DNA from: Acidobacteriota bacterium
GTDB lineage: Bacteria > Acidobacteriota > Holophagae > Holophagales > Holophagaceae
Direction: 5' to 3'
Length of the DNA stretch: 64,000 bases
Assembly (NCBI GenBank): GCA_016195985.1
Contig: JACPYP010000029.1
Coordinates: 62,001 to 126,000 of the forward strand
Shown here: positions 44,163-52,868 of the stretch, in pieces
How the letters are laid out: each line of letters begins with the position of its first letter
How positions within the stretch are numbered: position 1 is the first letter of the stretch
Notes under the pieces: model-generated
The model's input: the letters and a program-made list of their open reading frames with translations, nothing else
Told to the model about the DNA's origin: nothing
Database searches by the model: none
Made by a program: the position numbers and the translations under genes

Positions 44163-45352
44163 CGGGCCTCCGCGGCGGCCTGGAATCCTTTTTCCAGATC
44201 CGCGATGAGATCGGGCTGATCTTCGATGCCCACGGAGAAGCGCAACAGACCGTCCGTAATGCCGAGACGCGCCTTGACCTCCGGGGCGGTCTTCAGGTGG
44301 CTCATGCTGGCCGGGTGCTGGATGAGGCTTTCCACTCCCCCCAGGCTCACGCCCCGGGTGATAACCTCCAAGGCTTCGCAAAATCGCCGCCCCGCCTGAA
44401 GGCCGGCCCGCAGCTCGAAGCCCACCATGGCGCCGTAGCCTTTTTCCATCTGGCGCAGGGCGATGTCATGGCCCGGATGGGTGGGCAGGCCGGGGTAGTC
44501 CACCCGGGCCACGTGGGGTTGCCACAGAAGCCACTGGGCCAGGGCCTGGGCGTTGTCCGAGGCGCGGCGGACCCGCAAGGCCAAGGTCTTGAGGCCCCGG
44601 TGCAGCAACCAGGCGGCCATGGGGTCGAGGGTGGGCCCCAGGATTTTGCTGAGGTGCCAGCAGGCCACCACGTCCGCCTCGCGGCCGGCCACCACGCCAG
44701 CCACCACATCCGAATGCCCGGCCAAATACTTGGTGGCCGAGGCCACGCTCAGATCGATGCCGAAGGCCAGGGGCTTGGTGTGGATGGGGCTGGGGAAGGT
44801 GTTGTCGGCCACGGTGCGGACGCCGTGCTTCCGGCCCAGGGCCGCCACTCCGGCGAGATCGGTCATGGCCAAGGTGGGGTTGGAGGGCGTCTCCACCCAG
44901 ATCAGGCGGGTGTTGGAACGAATGGCGGCTTCCCACTCGCCCAGGTCCAGGGTGTTCCCGACCCAGGTGACCTGGAGGCCCCGCTCCGCCTCCCAACGGC
45001 GGATGAGTTGTTCGGTGCCCAGGTAGATGGCGGCGGGGGCCACGAGGTGGTCGCCATTCTTCAGAAAAGCCTCGAAGACCAGGGCGAAGGCCGCCATGCC
45101 CGAGGCGGCGACCAGGGCCCTTTCGGCCCCCTCCAGCTCCGCCAGCACCACTTCCACCTCGCTGGTGTTGGGGTTGCCCCAGCGGGTGTAGAAGGCCGGG
45201 GGTTCTACGCTGGCGGCGAATTCAGCTCCTTCGCGGTTTTCCAGAAGCTGGAAGACCGAGGTCTGGAAGATGGGTGTCGTCACGGCCCGGGTGGGATTGA
45301 ATCGCTTCCCGGCGTGGATGGCGGTGGTGGTGGGTCCCCAGGGCTTGGGCAT
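44159..45352 (-). CDS. Cystathionine gamma-synthase / sulfhydrylase family PLP enzyme
   Basis: A 397-residue Cys/Met-metabolism PLP enzyme. The PLP lysine is K208 in SVASATKYLAGHSD, with D183 in VADNTFPSP pairing with the pyridine nitrogen, and the N-terminal FYTRWGNPNTSEVE supplies the phosphate-binding Tyr/Arg of the neighbouring subunit. Sequence alone does not separate cystathionine gamma-synthase (MetB), O-succinylhomoserine sulfhydrylase (MetZ) or a lyase. Coupling to thiS favours a role in sulfur incorporation. The ATG at 45352 gives the usual N-terminus. Confidence 0.9.
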   Translation of the reverse strand: MPKPWGPTTTAIHAGKRFNPTRAVTTPIFQTSVFQLLENREGAEFAASVEPPAFYTRWGNPNTSEVEVVLAELEGAERALVAASGMAAFALVFEAFLKNGDHLVAPAAIYLGTEQLIRRWEAERGLQVTWVGNTLDLGEWEAAIRSNTRLIWVETPSNPTLAMTDLAGVAALGRKHGVRTVADNTFPSPIHTKPLAFGIDLSVASATKYLAGHSDVVAGVVAGREADVVACWHLSKILGPTLDPMAAWLLHRGLKTLALRVRRASDNAQALAQWLLWQPHVARVDYPGLPTHPGHDIALRQMEKGYGAMVGFELRAGLQAGRRFCEALEVITRGVSLGGVESLIQHPASMSHLKTAPEVKARLGITDGLLRFSVGIEDQPDLIADLEKGFQAAAEAR

Positions 45353-45377
45353 CAGAACTCCAAACCCAAGGATAGGC

Positions 45378-45665
45378 CTAGCGCCGCCAGAAGACGATGC
45401 CCAGGGCAATTACGGCAAAAGTCACCACCACCACCAGCCGCCACACCGTGGGCCGGCCATCCGGCAGATCGATGGGCTCCCGGTCCTCCAGGGCCGCCTG
45501 GGTGAGCGCATCTTCCGGGGCGGGGGCCAGCCCTTGGCAGTCTGCGCACCGGAAGGGCTCGCCCGGCGTGATCACCGCGGCTACCACGGAACAGCCGCAG
45601 GACTGGCACACATGGGCCACACCCGGATGGTAGGCCTCAAGGGCAGTGGGGATCTCATTGGTCAT
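45378..45665 (-). CDS. Small zinc-ribbon protein with C-terminal membrane anchor
   Basis: A 95-residue protein with four clustered Cys in two knuckles (HVCQSCGCS at about 18-26, RCADCQG at about 39-45) that probably bind zinc, and a single C-terminal transmembrane helix (WRLVVVVTFAVIALGIVFW) ending in RR, so it is probably tail-anchored with the ribbon in the cytoplasm. Function unknown. It sits 25 bp upstream of the MetB-like gene and 63 bp downstream of gatB. Confidence 0.72.
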   Translation of the reverse strand: MTNEIPTALEAYHPGVAHVCQSCGCSVVAAVITPGEPFRCADCQGLAPAPEDALTQAALEDREPIDLPDGRPTVWRLVVVVTFAVIALGIVFWRR

Positions 45666-45728
45666 GCGGCCTCGCCGGTGTGGAACGAGGCTCCCGCCCC
45701 GTTCACCTGGCCCAGCATGAGGCGCGGG

Positions 45729-47189
45729 CTAGGATTTGGCCAGGGCCTCGGCCAGGATCTCATTCACCAGCTTGGCGTCCAGGCGCCCCTGGCCCGCCTT
45801 CAACACCTGGCCCACCAGGAAGCCCTTGAGGCTTTCCTTGCCCCCCTTGATCTGGGCGACGGGCCCGGGGTTGGCCGCCAGGACCTGGGCGACCAGGGCC
45901 TCGATGGGCCCTCGATCGCTGATCTGGGCCAGCCCCTTTTGCGCCACGATGGCCTCGGCGCTGCCCTCGCCCGCCAGCAGGACCGGGAAAACCTGCTCCT
46001 TGGCCGTGCCGAATCCCAGGGTGCGGGCCTCCACCAAACGCACCAGCCCGGCCAGGGTTTCCGGAGACACGGGAAAGGCTTCGATGCCGATGCCGCGCTC
46101 ATTGAGGACCCGGCTCACCTCCCCCAGCATCCAGGCGGCCGCCCCTCGGCCGGACCCGCTGAGCTGGGCCAGGGTTTCGAAGTAGGCCGCGAAGGCTGGA
46201 CTCTGGGCCAGGGTCTGTGCCTCATCCAGCCCCAAGCCATGAGCCTCCCGCCAGCGGCGGATGCGCTGATCGGGAAGCTCGGGAAGCGCGGCGCGGACGG
46301 CAGCGATTTCCTCGGGCTCAATGACCAGAAGCGGCAGGTCGGGCTCCGGGAAGTACCGATAGTCCATGGCCGCCTCCTTGGACCGCTGCCCTCGCGTCTC
46401 CCCCGCGGCGGCATCCCAGCCCCGGGTCTCCATCAGCACCGTCTCGCCGGCCTCCAGCAGGGCTGCCTGTCTTTCGATTTCGTGATCCAAGGCCTGGCGG
46501 ACGAACCGGAAGGAATTCAGGTTCTTTACTTCCACCCGGGTGCCGAAGGCCGTGTCGCCCGCTCTTCGGAGGCTCACGTTGGCATCACAGCGGAAACTGC
46601 CATCCTCCATGTTGCCGTCGCAGATCCCCAGGCCCACCACCAGGCGATGGAGGGCCTTGAGGTAGTCCGACGCCTCCTGGGCACTGCGCAGGTCCGGCGC
46701 CCCCACGATTTCCACCAGGGGAACCCCGGCGCGGTTCAGGTCCACATGGCTGTGGTGGGCATCCAGGTCGTGGAGGCTCTTTCCCGAATCCTCCTCCAGG
46801 TGGGCCCGCTCGATGCGAATGCGGACCGGGCCCTCCGCGCCCCTCACGCGAGGGTCTCCCGGCACGTCCAGATGCCCCTCTTCCACGATGGCCACGGGCC
46901 CCTGGGTGATCTGGTAGCCCTTGGGCAGGTCGGGGTAGAAATACTGCTTCCGGTAGAAGGTGCTCCGGGGTCGAAGGGTGGCCTCCAAGGCCAGCCCCAG
47001 GCCCAGGGCCATGCGCACGGCTTCTTCGTTCAGAGTGGGCAGGGCCCCCGGCAGACCCAGGCACACAGGGCAGGTCAGGCTGTTGGGCGGAGCACCAGAC
47101 AGGTTGCGGCAGGCGCAGAACATCTTGGACCGGGTCCGCAGCTGAACATGCACTTCCAGACCGATCACCGCTTCGTAGCCAGACCTCAT
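45729..47189 (-). CDS. gatB: Aspartyl/glutamyl-tRNA amidotransferase subunit B
   Basis: Kinase/tRNA-binding subunit of GatCAB, which converts mischarged Glu-tRNA(Gln) or Asp-tRNA(Asn) to the correct form. The 486 residues start with YEAVIGLEVHVQL and carry the zinc Cys FCACRN and CPVCLGLPG, KQYFYPDLPKGYQIT, GVPLVEIV, and a C-terminal YqeY-like domain ending in the ANPGPVAQIKGGKESLKGFL region. The ATG at 47189 has GGAG 5 nt upstream. Its presence implies indirect Gln-tRNA or Asn-tRNA synthesis. Confidence 0.96.
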   Translation of the reverse strand: MRSGYEAVIGLEVHVQLRTRSKMFCACRNLSGAPPNSLTCPVCLGLPGALPTLNEEAVRMALGLGLALEATLRPRSTFYRKQYFYPDLPKGYQITQGPVAIVEEGHLDVPGDPRVRGAEGPVRIRIERAHLEEDSGKSLHDLDAHHSHVDLNRAGVPLVEIVGAPDLRSAQEASDYLKALHRLVVGLGICDGNMEDGSFRCDANVSLRRAGDTAFGTRVEVKNLNSFRFVRQALDHEIERQAALLEAGETVLMETRGWDAAAGETRGQRSKEAAMDYRYFPEPDLPLLVIEPEEIAAVRAALPELPDQRIRRWREAHGLGLDEAQTLAQSPAFAAYFETLAQLSGSGRGAAAWMLGEVSRVLNERGIGIEAFPVSPETLAGLVRLVEARTLGFGTAKEQVFPVLLAGEGSAEAIVAQKGLAQISDRGPIEALVAQVLAANPGPVAQIKGGKESLKGFLVGQVLKAGQGRLDAKLVNEILAEALAKS

Positions 47190-47224
47190 CGCATCTCCTG
47201 CGCCCAGTCTACCCGGGCCCCTTT

Positions 47225-48526
47225 CTACTTCCCGAGGCAGAACCCGCTGAAGAGCGCGTCCAAGGCGCTGTCTGCCCGATCCTCCCCGGTGAGGCGGGCC
47301 AGTTGGGCCCAGGCCCCCTGGAGGAGGGAGGCGGACACCTCGGGGGGACACCCTTCCTCCAGGGCCAGGAGCAAATCCAGCTGGTGCGCCAGATCATCCA
47401 GCAGCTCCAGCTGCCGGCCCGTGGCGAGGGCGCCCAGGCAGGCATCCGGCGCCAGCCCCCCCAGCAGCCTTTCTTTGAGCGCCGCCTCCAGGGCATCCAG
47501 GTCCCCCTGGTGGGCGGCGATGGCCACCCCCGCGGCCTCGCCCCGATCGGCGAAGGTCCTGACTTCCAGAACCTTCCCGCGGAAGGGGGCCAGGGTCGTC
47601 TCCAGCAGTCCGTCCGGCCCTTCACCGATGGGGGTCAGGTGCAGCACCAGGTCCGCCCCTTCGAGCACGGCCCCTACCCGAGCCACGCCCAACTGCTCCA
47701 CCCGGTCCTCGGAATCCCGCAAGCCCGCCGTGTCGAACAGGCGCAGGGGCAACCCCCTCCATTCGCACCGCACTTCCAACACGTCGCGGGTGGTGCCCGG
47801 AAGGTCGGTCACGATGGCCCGGTCCTCCCCTGCCAGGGCGTTGAAAAGGGTGCTCTTGCCCGCATTGGGACGGCCCACGATGCCCAGGCGGAGACCCTCC
47901 CGGAGGTGCCTGGCGGCCCTGGACCGGGTTTGTTCCACGTGGAACCGGGCCCTAAGGGCAGCCAGGTTTTCTTTTAGATCTTTGTGGTCAAGGATGATGC
48001 CCTCTTCCTCTCCATAGTCCACAGCAGCCTCTGCGCGGGCCATCCAGGGAGCCAGGGTGGTTCTCGCCAGGTGGATCCAGGCTGGCTGGGCCCCGGCCCG
48101 GGCCTGGGCCAAACGGATCTGGGTATCTGTCTCCGCGGCCACCAGGTCCCGCAGGGCCTCGACCTCCAGCAGCCCTTGTTTGCCGTGGAGAAGGGCCCGG
48201 CGGGTGAACTCTCCCGGTTCTGCCTGGCGAACCCCCAGGGCCCCCAGGTGGGACAGGAGGCGCCGCGCCAGCAGGGGATTGCCGTGAACCTGGAATTCAA
48301 CCAGGTCCTCGCCGGTATAACTGTTGGGCCCAGGGAAAAACAACACCAGGGCCCGCTCCCGGAAGCCATCCCATTCCAGGGTGCGAAGGGCCGCCCTGCG
48401 CGCCTCGGGCAGGGACAGCAGTGAGGCGAGGCGTTCCGCCAGGCTAGAACCGGACACGCGCAGCACCGCCACCGCTGAAGGCAGCAGGGGGGTCGCAGGA
48501 GCGCAGATGGGTTCGGAAGCGGGCAC
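47225..48526 (-). CDS. mnmE: tRNA modification GTPase MnmE
   Basis: With MnmG it modifies U34 of several tRNAs. The 433 residues contain the tetrahydrofolate-binding N-domain (VAVLRVSGSSL, FPGPNSYTGEDLVEFQVHGN), helical regions, the inserted G domain (GIVGRPNAGKSTLFNAL, DLPGTTRD, FDTAGLR) and the terminal Cys motif CLGK (430-433) required for catalysis. GTG start. A parS-like site lies in its coding sequence. It is last in the rpmH-rnpA-yidC-jag-mnmE block; mnmG and rsmG are not adjacent. Confidence 0.96.
   Translation of the reverse strand: MPASEPICAPATPLLPSAVAVLRVSGSSLAERLASLLSLPEARRAALRTLEWDGFRERALVLFFPGPNSYTGEDLVEFQVHGNPLLARRLLSHLGALGVRQAEPGEFTRRALLHGKQGLLEVEALRDLVAAETDTQIRLAQARAGAQPAWIHLARTTLAPWMARAEAAVDYGEEEGIILDHKDLKENLAALRARFHVEQTRSRAARHLREGLRLGIVGRPNAGKSTLFNALAGEDRAIVTDLPGTTRDVLEVRCEWRGLPLRLFDTAGLRDSEDRVEQLGVARVGAVLEGADLVLHLTPIGEGPDGLLETTLAPFRGKVLEVRTFADRGEAAGVAIAAHQGDLDALEAALKERLLGGLAPDACLGALATGRQLELLDDLAHQLDLLLALEEGCPPEVSASLLQGAWAQLARLTGEDRADSALDALFSGFCLGK
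47931..47946. promoter_or_regulatory. Putative parS site 2
   Basis: TGTTCCACGTGGAACC lies inside mnmE, with the same GTTCCACGTGGAAC core as site 1. Intragenic parS sites near the origin are common. About 3.3 kb left of dnaA. Confidence 0.65.
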
Positions 48527-48535
48527 CAGGCCAGT

Positions 48536-49000
48536 CTACTTCCGGAACACCCTGACGGGCTTGAAGGTCCCCGTACCCTCGCTTTCGGTGCCGAGGCCCG
48601 GTTCGCGGCTCACCACGAGATGCACCCAACGGCGCTCGCGGGCGCTGAGGGCTCCCAGGGTGTGGCTGCCCAGTTCTCTCGCCTTGGCGGCGGCGAACTG
48701 GCCCATGGCCATGACTTCCTGCATGCGGAACAGGCGGGCGCCCTTCACGTCCAGGTAGGCCAGCTTCCGGTCTTCCCTTTCGCCCTGGGCCTCGTGCAGC
48801 AGGAACTGCAAGGCATCCAAGGCCTGGCCCCGGTTCGCGGCCAGGAAGGCGGCGTCGGGACCGGAGAGGGCCACCCGGTTCGGGAAGGCCTCTTCATCGC
48901 CTGAAGGGGCGAAACGGGCCTCGAGGGTCAGGCCCAGATGGCCGCCCCACCGGGCGATGAGCTCGGGGACGGATTCCAGTGTGGCGCCGTTTTTCCGCAC
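48536..49000 (-). CDS. jag: KH/R3H RNA-binding protein (Jag/KhpB-like)
   Basis: A 154-residue protein downstream of yidC. The KH-II-like part has a degenerate loop (FLAANRGQALDALQFLLHEA, where GRRG would be usual). The C-terminal R3H domain reads ALSARERRWVHLVV and ends FKPVRVF. The N-terminal Jag_N domain and the linker of the Firmicutes protein are missing, so it is a short form. GTG start with GGAGG 5 nt upstream. It probably binds RNA and influences cell envelope growth in relatives; not shown here. Confidence 0.86.
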   Translation of the reverse strand: MRKNGATLESVPELIARWGGHLGLTLEARFAPSGDEEAFPNRVALSGPDAAFLAANRGQALDALQFLLHEAQGEREDRKLAYLDVKGARLFRMQEVMAMGQFAAAKARELGSHTLGALSARERRWVHLVVSREPGLGTESEGTGTFKPVRVFRK

Positions 49001-49009
49001 GGGAACCTC

Positions 49010-50560
49010 CTACAGAACGATGGGCTGGGGCTGGTAGGAACGCATGATCCACCAGGTCTGGGCCATGCCGATGACGTTGAACACGAAATAGTAGATCGTC
49101 AGACCCGCTGGGCTTTGGGCGAACATGAAGGTCATCATGACGGGCATCAGGACCAGCATTATCTTGCGCTGGGCGGGATCCCCCACGGCGGGCGTCATGG
49201 CCTGCTGGGCGAACATGGAGCCGCCCATGAGCACGGGGAAGATGAAGTAGGGATCCTTGGCTGACAGGTCGGTGATCCAGCCGAAGAAGGGCGCGTGGCG
49301 CAGCTCGAAGACGTTGTTGAGCATGGACCAGAGGGCCAGGAAGATGGGCATCTGAAGCAGCATGGGCAGGCAGCCGCCCATGGGGTTGTGGCCGTTTTTC
49401 TTGTAGAGGGCCATGAGCTCCTTCTGCATCTCGGCCTTCTTGGTCATGTCGTTGCCGAACTTCTCGTATTTGGCCTGGAGGGCCTTCTGATGCGGCTCGA
49501 AGTCTTTCATGCGCAGCATGGAAATGGTCTGCTTCGTGTTCAGGTGCCAGGTGGCCAGGCGGATGATCAGGGTGAAGAGCACGATGGCCCAGCCCCAGTT
49601 GCCCACCAGGGCGTGGACTTTCTTCAGGATCCAGAAGAGCAGGTGGGACACGGCGCCGAAGAAGCCATAGTCGATGACCTGGGTGAAGGGCTTCTCGAAG
49701 GCCAGAAGGGGCTCGGCCTTCTTGGGGCCCAGGTAGAGCGAGGCGTCCAGGCGGCCGTTCTGGGAGAGAAGCTCGTAGCCGCCGGCATCCCGGCCCGCCG
49801 GACGGGGCAGTTTCCAGAGGGCGGCGAAGTAGTGGTTCCGCTGGCTCTTGGAATCCTTCTCCAGGCCTGCGTCCACGCCCAGTCGCTCGGCGGTGGGGGG
49901 CAGGACCTTGCGCTTGGCCCCCAGGAAGCTGAAGAAAGGATCATGCAGCATCTCGGCCCAGGTTACGGCCTCAACCCCTTTTTCCGTCAGGGTGAAGACC
50001 CGTCCCAGGCCCTTCACGGGTTCGTCCTGGGTGGGATTGGAGACCAGTTGAAGGGCCGCGTGGCTGGGGGAGACGGCTTCGACTTTCAGGACATGACCCT
50101 GAGCTGGCACCGAATAGGTGAGCCGCTCGCCGGAGGTGTTCTCGAAGATGACCGCGGTGCTGCTGGAACTCCGCTCCTCCCGCACCGTTTCAAACCCGGT
50201 CCCCTTCATGGAGCCCAAACCCACGAAGGCGTCCGGGAAGAACAGGGTGCCGTCCTGGCGCCAGGCAACCTGCTTGAGGGCGCCCGTGGCCACCTGCCAG
50301 GTCAGGGTCAGGTCTCCGGACGACAGGGTGTGCAGGTCCGCGGGATTGGCGGTCTTGACGCCAGTCTGAGCCTGGGCCGCAGGGGCGGTGGGCGCCGCAG
50401 CAGGGCTGGCGGTCTCCTGGGCGGCTTTGGCAGGGGCGGGAGCCACCTGCTGGGCCTCGATCCTGGCGGCGGGCTTGGCGTAGCGGGAGGACAGCCAGAA
50501 CTGGCCCGCCAGCAGGATGACGCTGCCGATGACGAAGAGGATGACATTGCGGTTGTTCAT
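49010..50560 (-). CDS. yidC: Membrane protein insertase YidC
   Basis: Inserts and folds inner-membrane proteins, alone or with Sec. The 516 residues start with a transmembrane anchor (NVILFVIGSVILLAGQFWL), an Ala/Pro-rich linker, a large periplasmic beta-domain (about 75-300, as in Gram-negative YidC), then the conserved core of five helices (NWGWAIVLFTLIIRLATWHL, GGCLPMLLQMPIFLALWSML, SPAGLTIYYFVFNVIGMAQT). Overlaps the rnpA stop by ATGA. No yidD gene is present between rnpA and yidC. Confidence 0.96.
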   Translation of the reverse strand: MNNRNVILFVIGSVILLAGQFWLSSRYAKPAARIEAQQVAPAPAKAAQETASPAAAPTAPAAQAQTGVKTANPADLHTLSSGDLTLTWQVATGALKQVAWRQDGTLFFPDAFVGLGSMKGTGFETVREERSSSSTAVIFENTSGERLTYSVPAQGHVLKVEAVSPSHAALQLVSNPTQDEPVKGLGRVFTLTEKGVEAVTWAEMLHDPFFSFLGAKRKVLPPTAERLGVDAGLEKDSKSQRNHYFAALWKLPRPAGRDAGGYELLSQNGRLDASLYLGPKKAEPLLAFEKPFTQVIDYGFFGAVSHLLFWILKKVHALVGNWGWAIVLFTLIIRLATWHLNTKQTISMLRMKDFEPHQKALQAKYEKFGNDMTKKAEMQKELMALYKKNGHNPMGGCLPMLLQMPIFLALWSMLNNVFELRHAPFFGWITDLSAKDPYFIFPVLMGGSMFAQQAMTPAVGDPAQRKIMLVLMPVMMTFMFAQSPAGLTIYYFVFNVIGMAQTWWIMRSYQPQPIVL

Positions 50561-50922
50561 GGGGCATCCGAGGCGGGAAGGCGATTCAGGGCGAGCTGGA
50601 GCTGGCTTTCAATGTCCTGGAAACGGATTCGATCGAGGGGCGGGGCCGAACGGCCTGGACGCACCCACACCACCCAAGGGAGCCCCAACAGGGGCCCGAC
50701 CTGGGCCAGAAACGCCATCCTCACCTGGCGGCGGAACCGGTTCCTCTGCACGGCGCCGCCGGTTTTCCGGGGCGAGGTGACCAGCAGGAGCGGCTCGGCG
50801 CCCCCGGTCCGGCGCCAGGCGCGGATATCCAACGACGATTGCCCCAGCAAGGGCCGGGGCAAGGGTGTCGGAACCGCGTGGTCTTTGTGCCGCACCGTGC
50901 GGAAGCGGCCTCTGTAGATCAC
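50557..50922 (-). CDS. rnpA: Ribonuclease P protein component
   Basis: The protein subunit of RNase P, which matures tRNA 5' ends with the RNA subunit (not in the window). The 121 residues show the RNR signature (GGAVQRNRFRRQVRMAFLAQ) and an N-terminal RTVRHKDHAV-type segment. GTG start. It lies 8 bp downstream of rpmH and overlaps yidC. Confidence 0.92.
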   Translation of the reverse strand: MIYRGRFRTVRHKDHAVPTPLPRPLLGQSSLDIRAWRRTGGAEPLLLVTSPRKTGGAVQRNRFRRQVRMAFLAQVGPLLGLPWVVWVRPGRSAPPLDRIRFQDIESQLQLALNRLPASDAP

Positions 50923-50930
50923 GGAAAGGT

Positions 50931-51065
50931 CTAGAGGGCCAGGACGTGACGGCCCTTGGCACGGCGGCGCTTGAGCACCAGGCGGCCGTTCTTGGTCTTC
51001 ATGCGGCTCAAGAAGCCATGGGTCTTGGCACGGCGACGGTTGTTGGGCTGAAAGGTCCGCTTCAT
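50931..51065 (-). CDS. rpmH: 50S ribosomal protein L34
   Basis: A 44-residue basic ribosomal protein: [20 protein letters not shown], then a [13 protein letters not shown] end, typical of bacterial L34. AGGTGG precedes the ATG at 51065. It starts the leftward rpmH-rnpA-yidC block, the classic partner of dnaA around bacterial origins. Confidence 0.98.
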   Translation of the reverse strand: MKRTFQPNNRRRAKTHGFLSRMKTKNGRLVLKRRRAKGRHVLAL

Positions 51066-51277
51066 GTTTCCACCTCGGGGGTCCCCTCCCGGGGAGGAGG
51101 ACGAACCTTCGAGCCTACCAGCGGCAGGGCTCTTCCTCAAGGGGATTTCCACGCTTCCATCCCGTCGGATGGGTGCTAGATTAGGTTCCCCCTGCGGGTC
51201 AAGCGTGGACGGAGTTTGCGTGGCATCCTCTGCCGATGGCGAGTGCCCGCGCCTTGCCCACCCCTGCTGGTGACCTC
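51066..51277. promoter_or_regulatory. rpmH-dnaA divergent intergenic region
   Basis: A 212-bp gap between the divergent rpmH and dnaA genes, so it must hold promoters for both. It contains a GC hairpin near 51090-51110 (CCTCC-CGG-GGAGG) just upstream of rpmH, and a TGCTAGATT (extended -10-like) at 51174-51182 pointing toward dnaA. No perfect DnaA box is seen here; ATTTCCACG at about 51148 is only a partial match. Confidence 0.5.
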
Positions 51278-52654
51278 ATGCGATCCGCCGATCCCTCTAT
51301 CCTCTGGGACACCATTCGACAGGGCCTGTCCAAACAGCTGCCCGAGGCCAGCTTCAAGGAGTGGATCGCTCCCTGCGAACCCCTGAAAATGAATGATGGG
51401 GCGCTCTGGATCCAGGTCCCAAGCGCGGCGGCCAAGCTGTGGATCGAACAGCAGTTGCCTGAAGAATTCAGCGATGCCCTGGCCCAAAGCGGCCTGTCCG
51501 ACCTGCGTCTCGAATTCCAGGTGAACGGGGCCCCTTCGGCGGAGCCCAGGCCAGCGCCCAGGAAGGCGGCCCCGGTGGCCGCCGGAGCGGTGGAGCCACC
51601 CGTGGCCTTCCCGCACTTGTTCAACCGCTACACCCTCGACCGGTTCGTGGTCGGGCCCGGCAGCCAGCTGGCCTTCGCTGCCGCGAAGGCAGTGGTGGAC
51701 AGCTTCGGCAAGGCGGCCACCCCCCTCAGCATGAACCCCCTCTTCATCTACGGGGGCGCGGGCCTGGGCAAGACCCACCTCATGGTGGGCATCGGCAAGG
51801 GGCTGATGGAGCGGGATCCCAACCTGCGGGTGGTCTACCTCAAGGTGGACAACTTCTTCAACGAACTGACCGTGGCCATCCGCGCCAAGAACACCGAACC
51901 CATGCGGAAGAAGTACCAGCAGAACGATGTGCTACTCCTGGATGACGTGCAGACCCTAGGCAAGATGGAACGCACCCAGGAGGAAATCTTCCACATCCTG
52001 GAACACCTGCTTCAGCACGGAAAGCAGATCGTCATCACCTCGGACAAGCCCCCCCAGCGGCTGGAAGGCTGCCATGAACGCCTGATCACCCGCTTCAAGT
52101 GGGGACTCACCGCGGACATCCAGCCCCCCGACTTCGAAACCCGCATCGCCATCCTGAAGAAGAAACTGGAGGATGTGGATTTCAAGCACGTGCCGGCCAT
52201 CCCGGAGGACGTGCTCACCTTCATTGCCCACAAGGCCAAAGGCAGCGTGCGGGATCTGGAGGGGTTTCTCACCCGCGTCATCTTCCAGGCCAGCCTCATC
52301 GGAGTGCCCCCCTCGCTGGAGGTCGCCCACGCGGCGTTCCAGGGGCAGAGCGGAGAGGAGCCCACGGCACCCATCCATCCCGACCGCATCTTCCGCATGA
52401 CGGCCGAAACATTCAATGTTTCCTACGTGGACCTTATGAAGAAGCGGTCACGGCAGCAGGCGATCCTTTTGCCGCGGCAGGTGGCCATGTATCTCGCACG
52501 GGAAATTGCCTCCATGCCCTTCACAGACATCGGACGCTCCTTCAACATGCACCATTCCACGGTGATGAACGCCATCGATTCCGTAAGGGACCGCATGAAG
52601 CGGGATTCTGAATTCCACAGGATGGTGCAGGCTCTCTTGAACAGCATCCACTGA
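51278..52654 (+). CDS. dnaA: Chromosomal replication initiator DnaA
   Basis: Binds DnaA boxes and opens the origin. The 458 residues contain domain I (LWDTIRQGLSKQLPEASFKEW), a linker, the AAA+ domain III (FIYGGAGLGKTHLMVGIGKG, LLLDDVQTL) and domain IV with the signature RQVAMYLAREIASMPFTDIG then HHSTVMNAI. The start at 51278 has domain I beginning directly; an ATG at 51236 would add 14 residues with no ribosome-binding site. It heads the dnaA-dnaN-gyrB-gyrA block. Confidence 0.97.
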   Translation: MRSADPSILWDTIRQGLSKQLPEASFKEWIAPCEPLKMNDGALWIQVPSAAAKLWIEQQLPEEFSDALAQSGLSDLRLEFQVNGAPSAEPRPAPRKAAPVAAGAVEPPVAFPHLFNRYTLDRFVVGPGSQLAFAAAKAVVDSFGKAATPLSMNPLFIYGGAGLGKTHLMVGIGKGLMERDPNLRVVYLKVDNFFNELTVAIRAKNTEPMRKKYQQNDVLLLDDVQTLGKMERTQEEIFHILEHLLQHGKQIVITSDKPPQRLEGCHERLITRFKWGLTADIQPPDFETRIAILKKKLEDVDFKHVPAIPEDVLTFIAHKAKGSVRDLEGFLTRVIFQASLIGVPPSLEVAHAAFQGQSGEEPTAPIHPDRIFRMTAETFNVSYVDLMKKRSRQQAILLPRQVAMYLAREIASMPFTDIGRSFNMHHSTVMNAIDSVRDRMKRDSEFHRMVQALLNSIH

Positions 52655-52868
52655 TTTCATTACCGTTCTGTTCTTTTCCACAGGCCTTGTCGTTGGCCGA
52701 TCCACAGTCATCCCCTTTCGTGGTTCCCGACTCGGCGAGACCCCCCGGTTCCGCACCGTTCCGGCCCCTTTCCACAGCCTGTCCCTGGTGGCGAAACTCC
52801 GGTAGGATATGGGTTTGACACGTCTTTCCACAGGTTGCCCCGGTCCTCAGCATCATCAAGGGTGATTC
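52655..52868. other. dnaA-dnaN intergenic region, candidate oriC
   Basis: This 214-bp gap contains DnaA-box-like nonamers at 52674-52682 (TTTTCCACA, matching TTWTNCACA), 52698-52706 (CGATCCACA), 52768-52776 (CTTTCCACA) and 52824-52832 (CTTTCCACA). All four are in the same orientation, each read on the + strand with CCACA at the 3' end. It follows a TTTCATTACCGTTCTG stretch that is comparatively AT-rich. Origins are often here, and gene direction changes left of dnaA. Confidence 0.65.

Noticed and set aside
47931-47946. Restriction or E-box-like CACGTG occurrence with no function
   Set aside because: Considered as chance, but three further copies with the same long arms in the origin region make a parS role more likely.
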